DNA of 64,000 nt from Sphingomonas sp. HF-S4 (GCF_032911445.1 NZ_JAWJEJ010000001.1:124001-188000), one strand, 5' to 3'. Positions 7,961-17,845 are shown, counted from the first letter of the stretch. Notes: generated by a model not told the origin, from the letters alone. Made by a program: numbers and translations.

Positions 7961-8093
7961 GATCCTCCCCGGCACGGGGAGGGGGACCATGCGCAGCATG
8001 GTGGAGGGGGCTCTCCGCGAGCGAATGGCTTGGGGCTCGCCCCCTCCACCATTCGCTGCGCGAACAGTCCCCCTCCCCGTGCCGGGGAGGATC
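7961..8093. repeat. nested palindromic repeat between argD and argF
   Basis: Perfect 27-bp inverted repeat, arms 7961-7987 and 8067-8093, GC-rich (CTCCCCGGCACGGGGAGG core). A second, imperfect stem lies inside (GGTGGAGGGGGC near 8000 against GCCCCCTCCACC near 8040). The right arm contains GGGGAGGA, which is also the ribosome-binding site of argF. It resembles a dispersed REP-like element. Confidence 0.75.
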
Positions 8094-8097
8094 TAGG

Positions 8098-9015
<918 letters not shown>

Positions 9016-9062
9016 GTTGAAGCGACGACATCCGCTTCTTATCTGAGCCGCGACCCAGAAAA

Positions 9063-9157
9063 CCCCGTTCGCGCTGAGCTTGTCGAAGCGCCGTTCTTCT
9101 TTCGCGATGGTGGAAGGAGAGCAGGACGGGGCTTCGACACGCTCAGCCCGAACGGGG
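9063..9157. repeat. palindromic repeat between argF and hslO
   Basis: Inverted repeat with 27-nt arms (9063-9089 and 9131-9157) and two mismatches, containing the CTTCGACA...GCTCAG...CGAACGGGG type sequence that I recognise as widely dispersed in GC-rich proteobacteria. The right arm ends 7 nt before the hslO ATG, so its GGGG lies in the ribosome-binding region. Confidence 0.75.
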
Positions 9158-9164
9158 AAATGTC

Positions 9165-10091
9165 ATGACTCCCAACACCGCCCCCACCACCGATCTCGAT
9201 CGTGTGATCGGCTTCACCATTCCGAGCCGCCATGCCCGCGGCCGCGTCGCGCGGCTGGGGCCGGTGCTCGATGAGATCCTGTCGGCCCACGCCTATCCCG
9301 AGCCGATCGAGCGGCTGCTCGCCGAGGCGCTGACCTTGACGGCTTTGCTCGGCGCGACGCTCAAGGATGCGCAGGGGCAGATGACGCTCCAGGCGCAGTC
9401 GCCTGGCGCGATCGTCAGCCTGCTGGTATGCGACTACAAGAACGGCGAGCTACGCGGCTATGTCCAGTTCGACGCCGAACGGCTGTCGCAGCTGGGCAAG
9501 AAGCCGACGCTCGATGCGCTGTGCAAGAAGGGGCATCTGGCAATCACCTTCGACCAGGCGGCGACCAGGGAGCGCTACCAGGGGATCGTCCCGCTCGTCG
9601 CGTCGTCGATCGGCGCGGCGGCGGAGGAATATTTCCTCCAGTCCGAGCAGATCCCGACGCTGGTGCGGATCGGCACGCATCGCGGCAAGGACGGCAAGCT
9701 GGTTGCCGGCGGCATCCTCGTCCAGCATCTGCCTGAGGGCGAGGCGGGGCGCGAGCGACTGCACGTGCGGCTCGACCATCCCGAATGGCAGCATGTCGAG
9801 GCGCTGTCGGCGACGATGGGCGCCGACGAGCTCGCCGAGCCGAGCATCCCGCTCGAGAATCTCGTTTGGCGGCTGTTCAACGAGGAAGAGGAAGTGCGCG
9901 TGCTTGTCGGCACCGGGCTCTCGCGCGGCTGCCGCTGCGATACGACCTACATCACCGAGGTGCTGAGCAAGTTCGCGCCCGAAGACCGCGCCGAGATGGC
10001 GGACGAGAACGGCGTGATCAGTGTCGATTGCGCCTTCTGTTCGAAGAAGTTCCCCGTGCAGCTCGGCGATTTTGTTGCACCGCCGTTGTAA
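9165..10091 (+). CDS. hslO: redox-regulated chaperone Hsp33
   Basis: 308-residue Hsp33, a cytosolic holdase activated by oxidation and unfolding. The C-terminal zinc switch is present: CRC in LSRGCRCDTTYITEVL and CAFC in VDCAFCSKKF, i.e. C-x-C and C-x2-C separated by about 30 residues, close to the usual spacing. The N-terminal domain has the family's GATLKDAQGQMTLQ and RGYVQFD stretches. It is the third gene after argD and argF. Confidence 0.95.
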   Translation: MTPNTAPTTDLDRVIGFTIPSRHARGRVARLGPVLDEILSAHAYPEPIERLLAEALTLTALLGATLKDAQGQMTLQAQSPGAIVSLLVCDYKNGELRGYVQFDAERLSQLGKKPTLDALCKKGHLAITFDQAATRERYQGIVPLVASSIGAAAEEYFLQSEQIPTLVRIGTHRGKDGKLVAGGILVQHLPEGEAGRERLHVRLDHPEWQHVEALSATMGADELAEPSIPLENLVWRLFNEEEEVRVLVGTGLSRGCRCDTTYITEVLSKFAPEDRAEMADENGVISVDCAFCSKKFPVQLGDFVAPPL

Positions 10092-10186
10092 TCGAGAACC
10101 CGCTTTCCATATCGGCGTGGCCGCGGAGAGCGGGCTTCGGTGGGGCCCCGGAGTAGGTTGCGCAGGCGCGCGAACGGGGAGTCTTT

Positions 10187-10591
10187 ATGGTGTTCAGGCG
10201 TATGGTCCGCCCGGGAATCGTGGGCGCGTTGCTTTTGCTCGGTGCAGCGGGCGCGCCTGCGCAGCGCGGTCCCGCGGTAGGTGCGCTCGGTACGTTGGAG
10301 CGGGGCGAATGGCAGCTCAAGGACGGCGAGGGCGAGGTGCGTAAGCTCTGCCTGCGCAATCCCGGCACGCTGCTCCAGATCATGCATGGCGACGCCCAGT
10401 GCGAGCATTTCGTGATGGAGAGCGCCAAGAGTTCGGCGACGATCCGCTACACCTGCCCCAGCCACGGTCACGGTCGCACGACGATCTCGATCGATACGCC
10501 GCGGGTGGTGAATATCGATACGCAGGGCGTGGCCAATGGCGCGCCCTTTGCGGAGAAGTTCGAGGGGCGGCGGATCGGCGTCTGCAGCTGA
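10187..10591 (+). CDS. secreted DUF3617-like protein
   Basis: 134-residue exported protein. The signal peptide spans about residues 1-27 (ends GAPAQ). LERGEWQLKDGEGEV resembles the GxW opening of DUF3617 proteins, followed by paired cysteines (KLCLRN, QCEHF, YTCPSH, GVCS) likely to form disulfides in the periplasm. Ribosome-binding site GGGGAG lies 6 nt before the ATG. Function of the family is unknown. Confidence 0.75.
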   Translation: MVFRRMVRPGIVGALLLLGAAGAPAQRGPAVGALGTLERGEWQLKDGEGEVRKLCLRNPGTLLQIMHGDAQCEHFVMESAKSSATIRYTCPSHGHGRTTISIDTPRVVNIDTQGVANGAPFAEKFEGRRIGVCS

Positions 10592-10675
10592 GCGGCGGTT
10601 ACGATTGGTTAACCCTGTTCGTTTATCGGTTGCTGCTCCTTCCTGGAGCATTTCCTCTCTGGCAAATTTCCAACT

Positions 10676-10705
10676 GGGCCGCTTCACCGCGGCCCATTTT
10701 GCGTT
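10676..10705 (+). terminator. hairpin between the DUF3617 gene and queC
   Basis: GGGCCGC (10676-10682) pairs with GCGGCCC (10689-10695) and is followed by ATTTTGCGTT. It sits 85 nt after the DUF3617 stop and 29 nt before the queC start, so it may end the upstream transcript. The tail matches that of the hairpin upstream of argD. Confidence 0.5.
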
Positions 10706-10733
10706 GCGGCACGAAACCGGCTAGCGGCGGGGG

Positions 10734-11417
10734 ATGACCGACAGCGTTGCAGTCGCCCTGATCTCGGGCGGGTTGGATTCGATGATCTCCGCCGCGCGAG
10801 CGCGCGAGGACGGGCATCGGCTGCTCGCGCTTTCGATCGATTACAACCAGCGTCACCAGGTCGAGCTTGCCGCGGCGCGCCGGATCGCGGCGATGCTGGG
10901 CGCCGAGCGCCATGTCGTGCTGCCGCTCGACCTGCGCGCGTTCGGCGGATCGGCGCTGACCGCCGAGATCGACGTGCCCAAGCAGGGCGTGGGCGACGAC
11001 ATCCCGGTCACCTATGTGCCGGCGCGCAACACGATCTTCCTCAGCCTGGCGCTCGGCTGGGCCGAGGCGGCGGGCGCGCGCGACATCTATATCGGCGTCA
11101 ACGCGCTCGATTATTCGGGCTATCCCGATTGCCGGCCCGAGTTCATCACCGGGTTCGAGAAGCTCGCCGAGCTGGCGACCAAGGCGGGGGTGGAGGGCGA
11201 GCCCTTCCGCATCCGCGCGCCGCTCCAGGATATGACCAAGGCCGATATCGTCCGCGAGGGGATGCGGCTGGGGCTCGACCTGGGGATGAGCTGGTCGTGC
11301 TACGATCCGGCGCCGGGCGGCGTGCATTGCGGCCTGTGCGACAGCTGCCGGCTGCGTTCGAAGGGTTTCGAAGAAGCCGGCGTGCCCGATCCGACGGGCT
11401 ACGCGACCGACCGATGA
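10734..11417 (+). CDS. queC: 7-cyano-7-deazaguanine synthase
   Basis: 227-residue QueC, which turns 7-carboxy-7-deazaguanine, ammonia and ATP into preQ0 for queuosine tRNA modification. The PP-loop SGGLDS is near residue 11, VPARNTIFL is typical, and the zinc-binding cysteines are in [29 protein letters not shown] precedes the ATG. The stop overlaps the queE start by 4 nt (ATGA), so the two are translationally coupled. Confidence 0.96.
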   Translation: MTDSVAVALISGGLDSMISAARAREDGHRLLALSIDYNQRHQVELAAARRIAAMLGAERHVVLPLDLRAFGGSALTAEIDVPKQGVGDDIPVTYVPARNTIFLSLALGWAEAAGARDIYIGVNALDYSGYPDCRPEFITGFEKLAELATKAGVEGEPFRIRAPLQDMTKADIVREGMRLGLDLGMSWSCYDPAPGGVHCGLCDSCRLRSKGFEEAGVPDPTGYATDR

Positions 11418-12046
11418 CCTACGCCGTCAAAGAGATGTTCCTCACGCTCCAGGGCGAGGGCGTGAATGCCGGGGCGCGCGCGGTGTTCGTGCGGTTTGCC
11501 GGGTGCAACCTATGGTCGGGGCGTGAGCAGGACCGGGCTACGGCGGTGTGCAAGTTCTGCGACACCGATTTCGTCGGCACCGATGGGCTGGGCGGCGGCA
11601 AGTTCGTAGATGCCGATGCGCTGGCCGATGCGGTGGTCGGCCATTGGGCAGCAGGGCCGGATCGCCGCTTCGTGGTGCTCACCGGCGGCGAGCCGATGCT
11701 CCAGATCGACGACGCCCTCGTCGATGCGCTCCACGCGCGCGGCTTCCGCATCGCGATCGAGAGCAACGGCACCTTGCCTGCGCATCCCGGGATCGACTGG
11801 GTGTGCATCAGCCCCAAGGCTGGCAGCGACGTGGTTCAGCGCTCGGGCGACGAGCTCAAGCTGGTCTGGCCGCAGGCGGGCAGCGATCTCGACATGCTCG
11901 AGAGCTGGGACTTCGCCAACTTCCTCGTCCAGCCGATGGACGACGCGAACGGCGCGGAGAATGTCCGTGCCGCGACGGCGCTGGCGATGGCGCGGCCGCG
12001 CTGGCGGCTGTCGCTCCAGACGCACAAGCTGTTGGGGCTGCGCTAG
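11414..12046 (+). CDS. queE: 7-carboxy-7-deazaguanine synthase
   Basis: 210-residue radical-SAM enzyme QueE, acting one step before QueC. The iron-sulfur ligands are C-x14-C-x2-C ([24 protein letters not shown], cysteines only quoted in context), the variant spacing seen in many alphaproteobacteria rather than the classical CX3CX2[11 protein letters not shown] carries the GGE motif. The ATG overlaps the queC stop. QueD is not nearby. Confidence 0.94.
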   Translation: MTYAVKEMFLTLQGEGVNAGARAVFVRFAGCNLWSGREQDRATAVCKFCDTDFVGTDGLGGGKFVDADALADAVVGHWAAGPDRRFVVLTGGEPMLQIDDALVDALHARGFRIAIESNGTLPAHPGIDWVCISPKAGSDVVQRSGDELKLVWPQAGSDLDMLESWDFANFLVQPMDDANGAENVRAATALAMARPRWRLSLQTHKLLGLR

Positions 12047-12050
12047 CCCC

Positions 12051-12731
12051 TCAGCGCGCCGCCACGTGCAGCGCGCCGCACTTCTTCACTTGGTAGCTGT
12101 TCTTGCGCCAGCATTTGTCGTTGCCGAACGGCGGCATGGCGTAGGTCAGCCCCTGATAATTGATCGTGCGGCGGAACTGCTCGCCCCAGGAGGCTAGGCT
12201 CGCGCGCAGCTCGCGCATCCGGTCGTGCGCGAGATCGCCGAAGGTGCCGCGGCGCGCAAATACAGCATCATGGCCGATTGCGGCGGCAGTCTGGCAGAAA
12301 GACAGCTGGCCCGAGACGGTCGAAAAGCCCGAATAGACGCGGGTGCCGAACTTGTCGAGTTCGGTTTGCCCGAGCTTCTTGGTCTTGTTGGTTCGAATGA
12401 AATATTTCTCGAGCGTTGCGTAGGATTCACGCAGTTCTGCTTCGTGATCGTCGAGAACGGCGTTGTAGTTTCCAAGCGTCAGCAGCGTCGGCTCGAACTG
12501 GCATTGCAGCGCGGCGACGTTGAGCGCGGCACGCAGGTTCCACACCAAGGCGGCGCGCAGTTCCTCGCCGGTGGCCCCGGGCAGCGCAGGGCCGGTCATG
12601 CCCGGCTCGGCACCCGTGACGCGGCCGCCGGCAAGGTTGGCGGGCTTCATGAAGAACTGCGCCGATGCCGGTGCGGCGGCGAGGAGGCCGGCCGAAACGG
12701 CCAGCATGGAAACGATACGCGGAACCAGCAT
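12051..12731 (-). CDS. secreted protein of unknown function
   Basis: 226-residue protein I do not recognise. The ATG at 12731 follows AGAGGG and starts a signal peptide ending APASAQ (about residue 25). The mature part is mixed alpha-helical with about five cysteines (QCEF, FCQT, KCWR, KCGA) and a conserved-looking tail YAMPPFGNDKCWRK. Convergent with queE, 4 nt away. Probably periplasmic. Confidence 0.7.
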   Translation of the reverse strand: MLVPRIVSMLAVSAGLLAAAPASAQFFMKPANLAGGRVTGAEPGMTGPALPGATGEELRAALVWNLRAALNVAALQCQFEPTLLTLGNYNAVLDDHEAELRESYATLEKYFIRTNKTKKLGQTELDKFGTRVYSGFSTVSGQLSFCQTAAAIGHDAVFARRGTFGDLAHDRMRELRASLASWGEQFRRTINYQGLTYAMPPFGNDKCWRKNSYQVKKCGALHVAAR

Positions 12732-12832
12732 CACGCCCTCTTTTTGGCTTGTCTCGCGGTGGTTAAGGAATTTTGACTCCGTGCCCAAGCTCTTTTTTCG
12801 CCGCGGCGCCCGCACGGCCTGCCGCGCTAACG

Positions 12833-12862
12833 AAAAGGACCGCCCGGTTGCCCGGGCGGCCC
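12833..12862 (-). terminator. rho-independent terminator of the small lipoprotein gene
   Basis: An 11-nt stem with one mismatch (12837-12847 against 12852-12862), followed on the minus strand by TTTTCG. It lies 26 nt past the stop of the minus-strand lipoprotein gene at 12888. Confidence 0.75.
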
Positions 12863-12887
12863 TTCGAAACACGCCGAAGCGCGATGA

Positions 12888-13142
12888 TTACATCGCGTTG
12901 GTGGTGTTCTCGGTGACCGTGGTGGTGGTGTTGGTGGTCTCCATCATCGCACCGTTGTCGACCGGGGCAGCCGCGTCGATGTTGGTGACCATGGTGTCGG
13001 TGACGGTGGTGTTCTCGACCGGCACGATTTCGGTGGTGTTGGTCACGTTGGTCGACGTCTCGTTGCTGGTGCACGCCGAGGCGACGAGGGCCGCGCCGGC
13101 GATCATCGAACCTGCAACGATCTTGGAAAGGACTGCACGCAT
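12888..13142 (-). CDS. small Thr/Asn-rich lipoprotein
   Basis: 84-residue predicted lipoprotein. The start at 13142 follows AGGGAG by 7 nt; the signal peptide ends LVASAC, a good lipobox. The mature part is almost entirely Thr, Asn, Val, Glu (TNTTEIVPVENTTVTDTMV) and lacks aromatic residues, suggesting an extended or disordered surface protein. No known family recognised. Followed by its own terminator. Confidence 0.7.
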   Translation of the reverse strand: MRAVLSKIVAGSMIAGAALVASACTSNETSTNVTNTTEIVPVENTTVTDTMVTNIDAAAPVDNGAMMETTNTTTTVTENTTNAM

Positions 13143-13192
13143 GTAATAGCTCCCTAGATAATGGATTTGGACAGCGGATACGCCGTTTAATA

Positions 13193-13224
13193 CCCAAACC
13201 GACGTGGACATTAGTCGGTTTGGG
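13193..13224. terminator. 11-bp perfect inverted repeat next to lipB
   Basis: Arms 13193-13203 and 13214-13224 (CCCAAACCGAC type) with a 10-nt loop. It lies 28 nt beyond the lipB stop and 51 nt upstream of the small lipoprotein start. It may be the lipB terminator or, less likely, an operator of the lipoprotein gene; there is no strong T-run. Confidence 0.5.
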
Positions 13225-13251
13225 GCACGCTCTCAAGACACGATTTGCCCT

Positions 13252-13896
13252 TCAGGCAGAGAGAGCGCGTAAAAATGGCGGAAATGTGGCGTCGAGCGCG
13301 GCGTCAAACCGCGCTGCCGTAACGTCCTTGCCCAAGGCGGCGGCGCTGGTGACGGGGAATTCGGCGATTCCGCACGGCACGATTCCCGTAAAATGGCCGA
13401 GATCGGGCGAGAGGTTGACGGCAAAGCCGTGGAGCGTGACCCATTGCCGGATCCGCACCCCGATCGCGCCGATCTTGGCTTCCTGGCCACTTTGGTCGAG
13501 CGTCCAGATACCGATCCGGCCGGGCGCGCGGAACACCTCGATCCCGCATTCCGCCAGCGCGGCGATCACCCAGCCTTCCAGGGCGTGGACATAGCAGCGC
13601 ACGTCGCGCTTCCGCGCGCGCAGGTCCATGACGACATAGCCGATGCGCTGGCCTGGGCCGTGATAGGTATAGCGCCCGCCGCGCCCGGTCTTGTGGACCG
13701 GGAAGCGCGGATCGAGCAGCTCGCCCGCGTCGGTCGCGCTGGTGCCGGCGGTGTAGACCGGCGGATGCTCGAGCAGCCAGACCAGCTCGCGCGCCTCGTG
13801 CCGGGTCACCGCGGCGGCACGCGCCTCCATTTCGGCGAGCGCCTCGGCATAGTCGATCCGGCCCGGCTCGACGCGCCATTCGATATCGGATGTCAT
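13252..13896 (-). CDS. lipB: lipoyl(octanoyl) transferase
   Basis: 214-residue LipB, transferring octanoyl groups from acyl carrier protein to lipoyl domains of 2-oxoacid dehydrogenases such as the PdhC in this window. Motifs: [24 protein letters not shown], the catalytic lysine in [10 protein letters not shown], and the catalytic cysteine in GIVPCGI. The start at 13896 (MTSDIEW) is chosen over an upstream one at 13935 because it matches family length. Divergent from the membrane-protein pair at 14007. Confidence 0.93.
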   Translation of the reverse strand: MTSDIEWRVEPGRIDYAEALAEMEARAAAVTRHEARELVWLLEHPPVYTAGTSATDAGELLDPRFPVHKTGRGGRYTYHGPGQRIGYVVMDLRARKRDVRCYVHALEGWVIAALAECGIEVFRAPGRIGIWTLDQSGQEAKIGAIGVRIRQWVTLHGFAVNLSPDLGHFTGIVPCGIAEFPVTSAAALGKDVTAARFDAALDATFPPFLRALSA

Positions 13897-14006
13897 GCCC
13901 GCCCGATGCGCCGCGCCGGGCATTTTCGCAAGCATCTGGCCCAGAGATTGGCAAGGCCGGGCCGCGCGGCTAACACGGACGGCAGGGCCGAAGCAGCAGG
14001 TGTGAC

Positions 14007-14840
14007 ATGGTGAAGATGGGAACGGTCTGGGACCGGACCGCCGAATTCCTTGGCGACAATATCGCCGCGGTGGTGCCGATCGCGCTGCTCGCCTTCTTCG
14101 TGCCCGCCTCGATCGAAGGCAATTTCGAAGCGGCGATGACCGGCGCCGGAACCGGTTTCAAGGCACTGCTCTACACGCTCCAGTTCGTCTTCGCGCTGAT
14201 CTCGCTCTGGGGATCGCTCGCAATCACCGCGATGGCGCTCGACATCGCCTCGGAGCGCAGCGCGGCCAATATCGCGACGCGGCGCTTCCTCCCCGCGCTG
14301 GTGGTGTCGGTGGTGATGTTCGCCGCCGCGTGCGTGCTGCTGCTGCCGATCCCGGCGCTGCTCCTCGCCAACGGCTACGACATGAACGCGATGGCGCGCG
14401 GCGAGTCCGTCGAGATGAGCATGCAGGTTGCCGGCACGATCGTCGTCTATGCGCTCGTGGCGCTCGCGCTGCTGCTGTGGCTGGTCGCACGGCTGATCGT
14501 CGCGACTCCGGTGGTGGTGCGTGAGAACCGCATGCTGAGCGCGCTCGGCGAATCCTGGTCGCTCACCCGCGGCGCGGCGCTGCGCATCGTCGGCGTCATC
14601 CTCCTGTTCGCGATCGTCAGCTGGGTGGCCGGGCTCGCCGCCAAGACCGTGTTCGGCAGCATCTTCGCGCTCGTCGCGGGCAATGACGGCGAGGGCGTGA
14701 CGCTGGCGACGGTGATGACCTCGATCGTCGTCGCCGCGGTCCAGTCGGCGTTCATGGTCATCCCGCCGGCGTTTACCGCCAAGCTCTATCTCGCGCTGAC
14801 CGCTCGGCAGGGCTTCCGCCACGGCGAAGTCGCGGCATGA
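14007..14840 (+). CDS. multi-spanning membrane protein of unknown function, first of a pair
   Basis: 277-residue membrane protein with about six hydrophobic segments. [28 protein letters not shown] resembles the amphipathic stretch seen in membrane domains of glycerophosphodiester-phosphodiesterase-like and YciC-type proteins, but I cannot assign a family firmly. The stop overlaps the next gene by 4 nt (ATGA), and the two proteins share general architecture, so they may form a heteromeric complex. Confidence 0.7.
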   Translation: MVKMGTVWDRTAEFLGDNIAAVVPIALLAFFVPASIEGNFEAAMTGAGTGFKALLYTLQFVFALISLWGSLAITAMALDIASERSAANIATRRFLPALVVSVVMFAAACVLLLPIPALLLANGYDMNAMARGESVEMSMQVAGTIVVYALVALALLLWLVARLIVATPVVVRENRMLSALGESWSLTRGAALRIVGVILLFAIVSWVAGLAAKTVFGSIFALVAGNDGEGVTLATVMTSIVVAAVQSAFMVIPPAFTAKLYLALTARQGFRHGEVAA

Positions 14841-15571
14841 GGCTCGATCTCGTCGGCGTGCTCGCCGACGCCCGCGCGCTTTGGCGCCGCGAGCGCGAAT
14901 TGCTGGTGCCGATCGCGGGGATGTTCTTCTTCGTGCCGATGCTCGCGATCGTGCTCCTGCTCGCCAACAGCGGCTTTCCCGGCGACGCGACGCCCGAGCA
15001 GCTGCGTGAAGCGATCGCGGCGTTCTACGAAGCCAATATCGTCGCGATCCTGGCGGCGAACCTCGCGATCGCCTTTGGCAGCTTCACCGTGCTCAACCTC
15101 TTTTTCCAGGGCGGCGGACGTACGCTGGGCGAGGTGCTGGGAATCACGCTGCGCCGCTTCCTGCCCTATCTCGCCATCTATCTGATCGCGAGCGTGCTGT
15201 TCAGCTTCGGGCTGTCGCTGCTGGTGCTGCCGGGGCTGTTCGTCTTCGGGCGCACCTGGCTTGCCGCGCCGTCCTTTGCCGCGATGCCCGAAAAAGGACC
15301 GATCCATGCCTTTCGCGAAGGCTGGCGGCGCAGCGCGGGGTTCAACTGGATCGTGCTGCTCGCCGCCGCGATGGTGACCGTGATCGTGGCGATGCTGCTG
15401 ATCGTGGTGTCGAGCGTGCTCATCGGAGGGCTCGCCACGCTCGTCGAGGCGCGGGTCGCGCTGGTGATCGGGCATGTCGTCACTGCGCTGATCGGCGGGC
15501 TCGCCTGGACCGGCTTCGCGCTGCTCCGCGTCGCGGCCTATCGGCGGACCGAGCCCAGCATCGGCACATGA
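14837..15571 (+). CDS. multi-spanning membrane protein of unknown function, second of a pair
   Basis: 244-residue membrane protein with about five or six hydrophobic segments, translationally coupled to the preceding gene. It contains GRTWLAAPSFAAMPEKGPIHAFREGWRRSAG, a motif placed and shaped like the [21 protein letters not shown] block of its neighbour, which suggests the two are distant paralogues. Its 3' end overlaps the convergent acetyltransferase by 34 nt. No catalytic motif seen. Confidence 0.7.
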   Translation: MRLDLVGVLADARALWRRERELLVPIAGMFFFVPMLAIVLLLANSGFPGDATPEQLREAIAAFYEANIVAILAANLAIAFGSFTVLNLFFQGGGRTLGEVLGITLRRFLPYLAIYLIASVLFSFGLSLLVLPGLFVFGRTWLAAPSFAAMPEKGPIHAFREGWRRSAGFNWIVLLAAAMVTVIVAMLLIVVSSVLIGGLATLVEARVALVIGHVVTALIGGLAWTGFALLRVAAYRRTEPSIGT

Positions 15572-16134
15572 GGCGCCGCCTCGGGCGCTAGGATCCCGGC
15601 GATCCGCGGATCGGCGAAGCTCTCGACGGTGCGCTTGTAGGGCACGAAGCCGTGATGGCGGTAGAAACCCAGCGCCGATGGGTGATCCAGCGTGCAGGTG
15701 TGCAGCCAGACCCGCGTCACACCCCTGCGCCATGCCAGCGCGAGCGTCTGCGCCATCAGCCAGCCGCCATGCCCCTTGCCGATCAGTTCGGGGACCAGCC
15801 CGAAATAGCCGATCCCGCACACGCCTTCGGTTCGAAAGTCGAGTTCGATAAAGCCGACTTCGATCCCCGCGCGATCGATCGCGGCATAGACCTCGATCTT
15901 CGGGTCATCGAGCGTGCGGCGCAGTTCCGCCTCGGGGCGCACCAGCCGCGAGAACCATAGCCAGGGCTCGCCGATCCGGCGGAACAGGGCTTTGTACTTG
16001 TCGCTGTCGGGCGCGGGCCAGTGGACGAGGCGCAGCGGCGAGGTCGGGGTGGGGCGCAACGGCGGCTTGCGCCGCATCTCGAGCGAGGTGACGATCGTCG
16101 CGATCTGGTCGTCGGGGACGGGCGTCAGGCCCAT
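15538..16134 (-). CDS. GNAT-family N-acetyltransferase
   Basis: 198-residue protein with the GNAT fold: the acetyl-CoA binding loop reads ELIGKGHGGWLM (Q/RxxGxG/A type), followed by VTRVWLHTCTLDHPSALGFYRHHGF, the usual last strand-helix unit. Substrate unknown. The 3' end overlaps the convergent membrane gene by 34 nt. Confidence 0.82.
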   Translation of the reverse strand: MGLTPVPDDQIATIVTSLEMRRKPPLRPTPTSPLRLVHWPAPDSDKYKALFRRIGEPWLWFSRLVRPEAELRRTLDDPKIEVYAAIDRAGIEVGFIELDFRTEGVCGIGYFGLVPELIGKGHGGWLMAQTLALAWRRGVTRVWLHTCTLDHPSALGFYRHHGFVPYKRTVESFADPRIAGILAPEAAPHVPMLGSVRR

Positions 16135-16157
16135 GGCTTGCCTGCCATCCGGGAATT

Positions 16158-16256
16158 CCCCACCCGCTTGCGGGAGGGGGTAGGGGAGGGGCTATCCAAT
16201 AGCGGCATCGCTTGCGGCCATGCCCTCCCCCGACCCCTCCGGCAAGCGGAAGGGGC
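16158..16256. repeat. imperfect palindromic repeat between hemF and the acetyltransferase
   Basis: Two GC-rich arms, 16158-16192 and 16221-16256, are related as an imperfect inverted repeat (CCGCTTGCGGGAGGGG against CCCCTCCGGCAAGCGG). It fills most of the 127-nt space after hemF and resembles the other REP-like elements of the window. Confidence 0.6.
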
Positions 16257-16261
16257 GCTTT

Positions 16262-17104
16262 TCACCCCCAGCTCGCCATCGGCGGCAGGCTCATCAGGAT
16301 CGCATCGACGTTGCCGCCGGTCTTCAATCCGAACAACGTCCCCCGATCGTAGATCAGGTTGAACTCGGCATAGCGCCCGCGCCATTCGAGCTGCTGGGCC
16401 TTGTCCGCGTCGGTGAAGGGCAAGCCCATCCGCCGCCGGACGATGCGCGGGAAGACATCAAGGAAGGCGCGGCCGACATCCTGGGTGAAGGCGAAGTCCG
16501 CGTCCCAATCGCCTTCGAGGTGATCGTAGAAGATCCCGCCGACGCCGCGATGCACTTTCCGGTGCGGGATGTAGAAATAGTCGTCGGCCCATTGCTTGAA
16601 GCGGGGATAGTGCCCGGGATCGTGTGCCTCGCACGCGGCCTTGAGCACTGCGTGGAACTCGGCTGTATCTTCCTCGACCGGGATCGGCGGGTTGAGATCG
16701 GCGCCGCCGCCGAACCAACGCTTGGTGGTGACGAGGAAGCGCGTGTTCATGTGAACCGCGGGCGCGTGCGGATTGGCCATGTGCGCGACCAGGCTGATGC
16801 CGGTGGCGAAGAAGCTGGGATCGGTGTCGGCACCGTGAATCGTCTTGGCGAAGTCGCCTTCGAACGCGCCGCCGACGGTCGAGACGTTGACGCCGACCTT
16901 CTCGAACACCTTGCCCTTCATCACCCCGCGAACCCCGCCGCCGCCGGGCTCGCCGCTCGGATCGGTGCGGTCCCAGGTCAAATAGTCGAAGGTCGCGTCC
17001 GAACCCGCCTCGGCCTCGATCGCCTCGAATTCGGCGCAGATCTGGTCGCGCAGGGATTCGAACCAAATACGGGCCGCGTGTTGCTGGGGATCGAGCGCTT
17101 GCAT
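16262..17104 (-). CDS. hemF: oxygen-dependent coproporphyrinogen III oxidase
   Basis: 280-residue aerobic coproporphyrinogen oxidase, oxidatively decarboxylating coproporphyrinogen III to protoporphyrinogen IX in haem synthesis. Diagnostic stretches: GGGGVRGVMKGKVFEKVGVNVS, HMNTRFLVTTKRWFGGGADLNP, and YFYIPHRKVHRGVGGIFYDHL, with FNLIYDRGTLFGLKTGGN at the end. Normal length. Haem is needed by the bc1 complex (petABC) and heme A synthase (ctaA) also in the window. Confidence 0.95.
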   Translation of the reverse strand: MQALDPQQHAARIWFESLRDQICAEFEAIEAEAGSDATFDYLTWDRTDPSGEPGGGGVRGVMKGKVFEKVGVNVSTVGGAFEGDFAKTIHGADTDPSFFATGISLVAHMANPHAPAVHMNTRFLVTTKRWFGGGADLNPPIPVEEDTAEFHAVLKAACEAHDPGHYPRFKQWADDYFYIPHRKVHRGVGGIFYDHLEGDWDADFAFTQDVGRAFLDVFPRIVRRRMGLPFTDADKAQQLEWRGRYAEFNLIYDRGTLFGLKTGGNVDAILMSLPPMASWG

Positions 17105-17272
17105 GACGGGCTAGTAGGCCCGCGAGGGGAAGCGTGTCGAGTGGACAGAGTGTCCCCACGCGAGCCCGCGCCGACAGGTGGAGAGCTTCGGTCCGCAAAC
17201 ATCTGCTGAAGGTCTGAGATTGGTGGGAAGCAGACATCCAGAATTGAACCGCGGCGGCTGCGCGCGCCTATT

Positions 17273-17812
17273 TCAAAGGCGACGATGCATAACGTGGAGA
17301 GACACATCACCTAGCGTCGGATGCGAAAACGCTTCCGGTATCGTCCCAACAATCGCGAAGCCTAGGCTGCGCCACAAGGCGACCGCCGCTACGTTTGTGG
17401 AAACAACTGCGTTGAACTGGATCGCTCGGAAGCCGCTTGCCTCCGCCCACCTGACGACGGCATTACCAAGACTTCGACCGACGCCTCTCCCACGAGCATC
17501 AGTCGCCACCATGAAGCTGGCGGTCGCGACATGGCTGCCCGGCCCCATCTGGTTCGCGCCCATTTTGGCGGTGCCGAGTACACGGTCGGCCGTATCCGTC
17601 GCGACGATCGTCTTCCCGGTACGCGTCATCCACAACGTCCGAGCATCCTTCTCTGCGATATCCCTGGGATAGGTGAAGGTGTCTCCTGCTCCCGCCACCG
17701 CCGTCATGATTTGCCAGATGGCGGGCCAGTCCGTCGCTTTGGCCGGGCGTACCATTGTGTCCCCCACATTGATTGCTGCCGGTTCGCCGTTCGCAGTCGC
17801 TATTTGGTCCAT
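17273..17812 (-). CDS. GNAT-family N-acetyltransferase
   Basis: 179-residue acetyltransferase of the PhnO/RimI-like type. The acetyl-CoA loop is DARGRGVGRSLG and the last strand-helix unit is NVAAVALWRSLGFAIVGTIPEAF. AAGGTGG 6 nt before the ATG at 17812 supports that start; an internal ATG (17755, MVRPAK) begins the fold proper. Codon use is less GC-biased than neighbours and it lies in a stretch of small genes with direct repeats, which may indicate recent acquisition. Confidence 0.8.
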   Translation of the reverse strand: MDQIATANGEPAAINVGDTMVRPAKATDWPAIWQIMTAVAGAGDTFTYPRDIAEKDARTLWMTRTGKTIVATDTADRVLGTAKMGANQMGPGSHVATASFMVATDARGRGVGRSLGNAVVRWAEASGFRAIQFNAVVSTNVAAVALWRSLGFAIVGTIPEAFSHPTLGDVSLHVMHRRL

Positions 17813-17845
17813 CGCGCCACCTTAAATACGCAAGGCGGCCCTGCC

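Noticed and set aside
10592..10733. PreQ1 riboswitch upstream of queC
   Set aside because: No CTGGGAGG-type loop with an A-rich tail is present; only a plain hairpin is seen.
13900..14822. Minus-strand frame rich in His, Asp, Glu and Arg opposite the first membrane protein
   Set aside because: Typical antisense of hydrophobic codons; no start signal or motif.
17190..17240. Possible tRNA-like or repeat segment (GGTCCGCAAACATCTGCTG...)
   Set aside because: No cloverleaf can be drawn; at most a degenerate dispersed repeat related to others in this patch.
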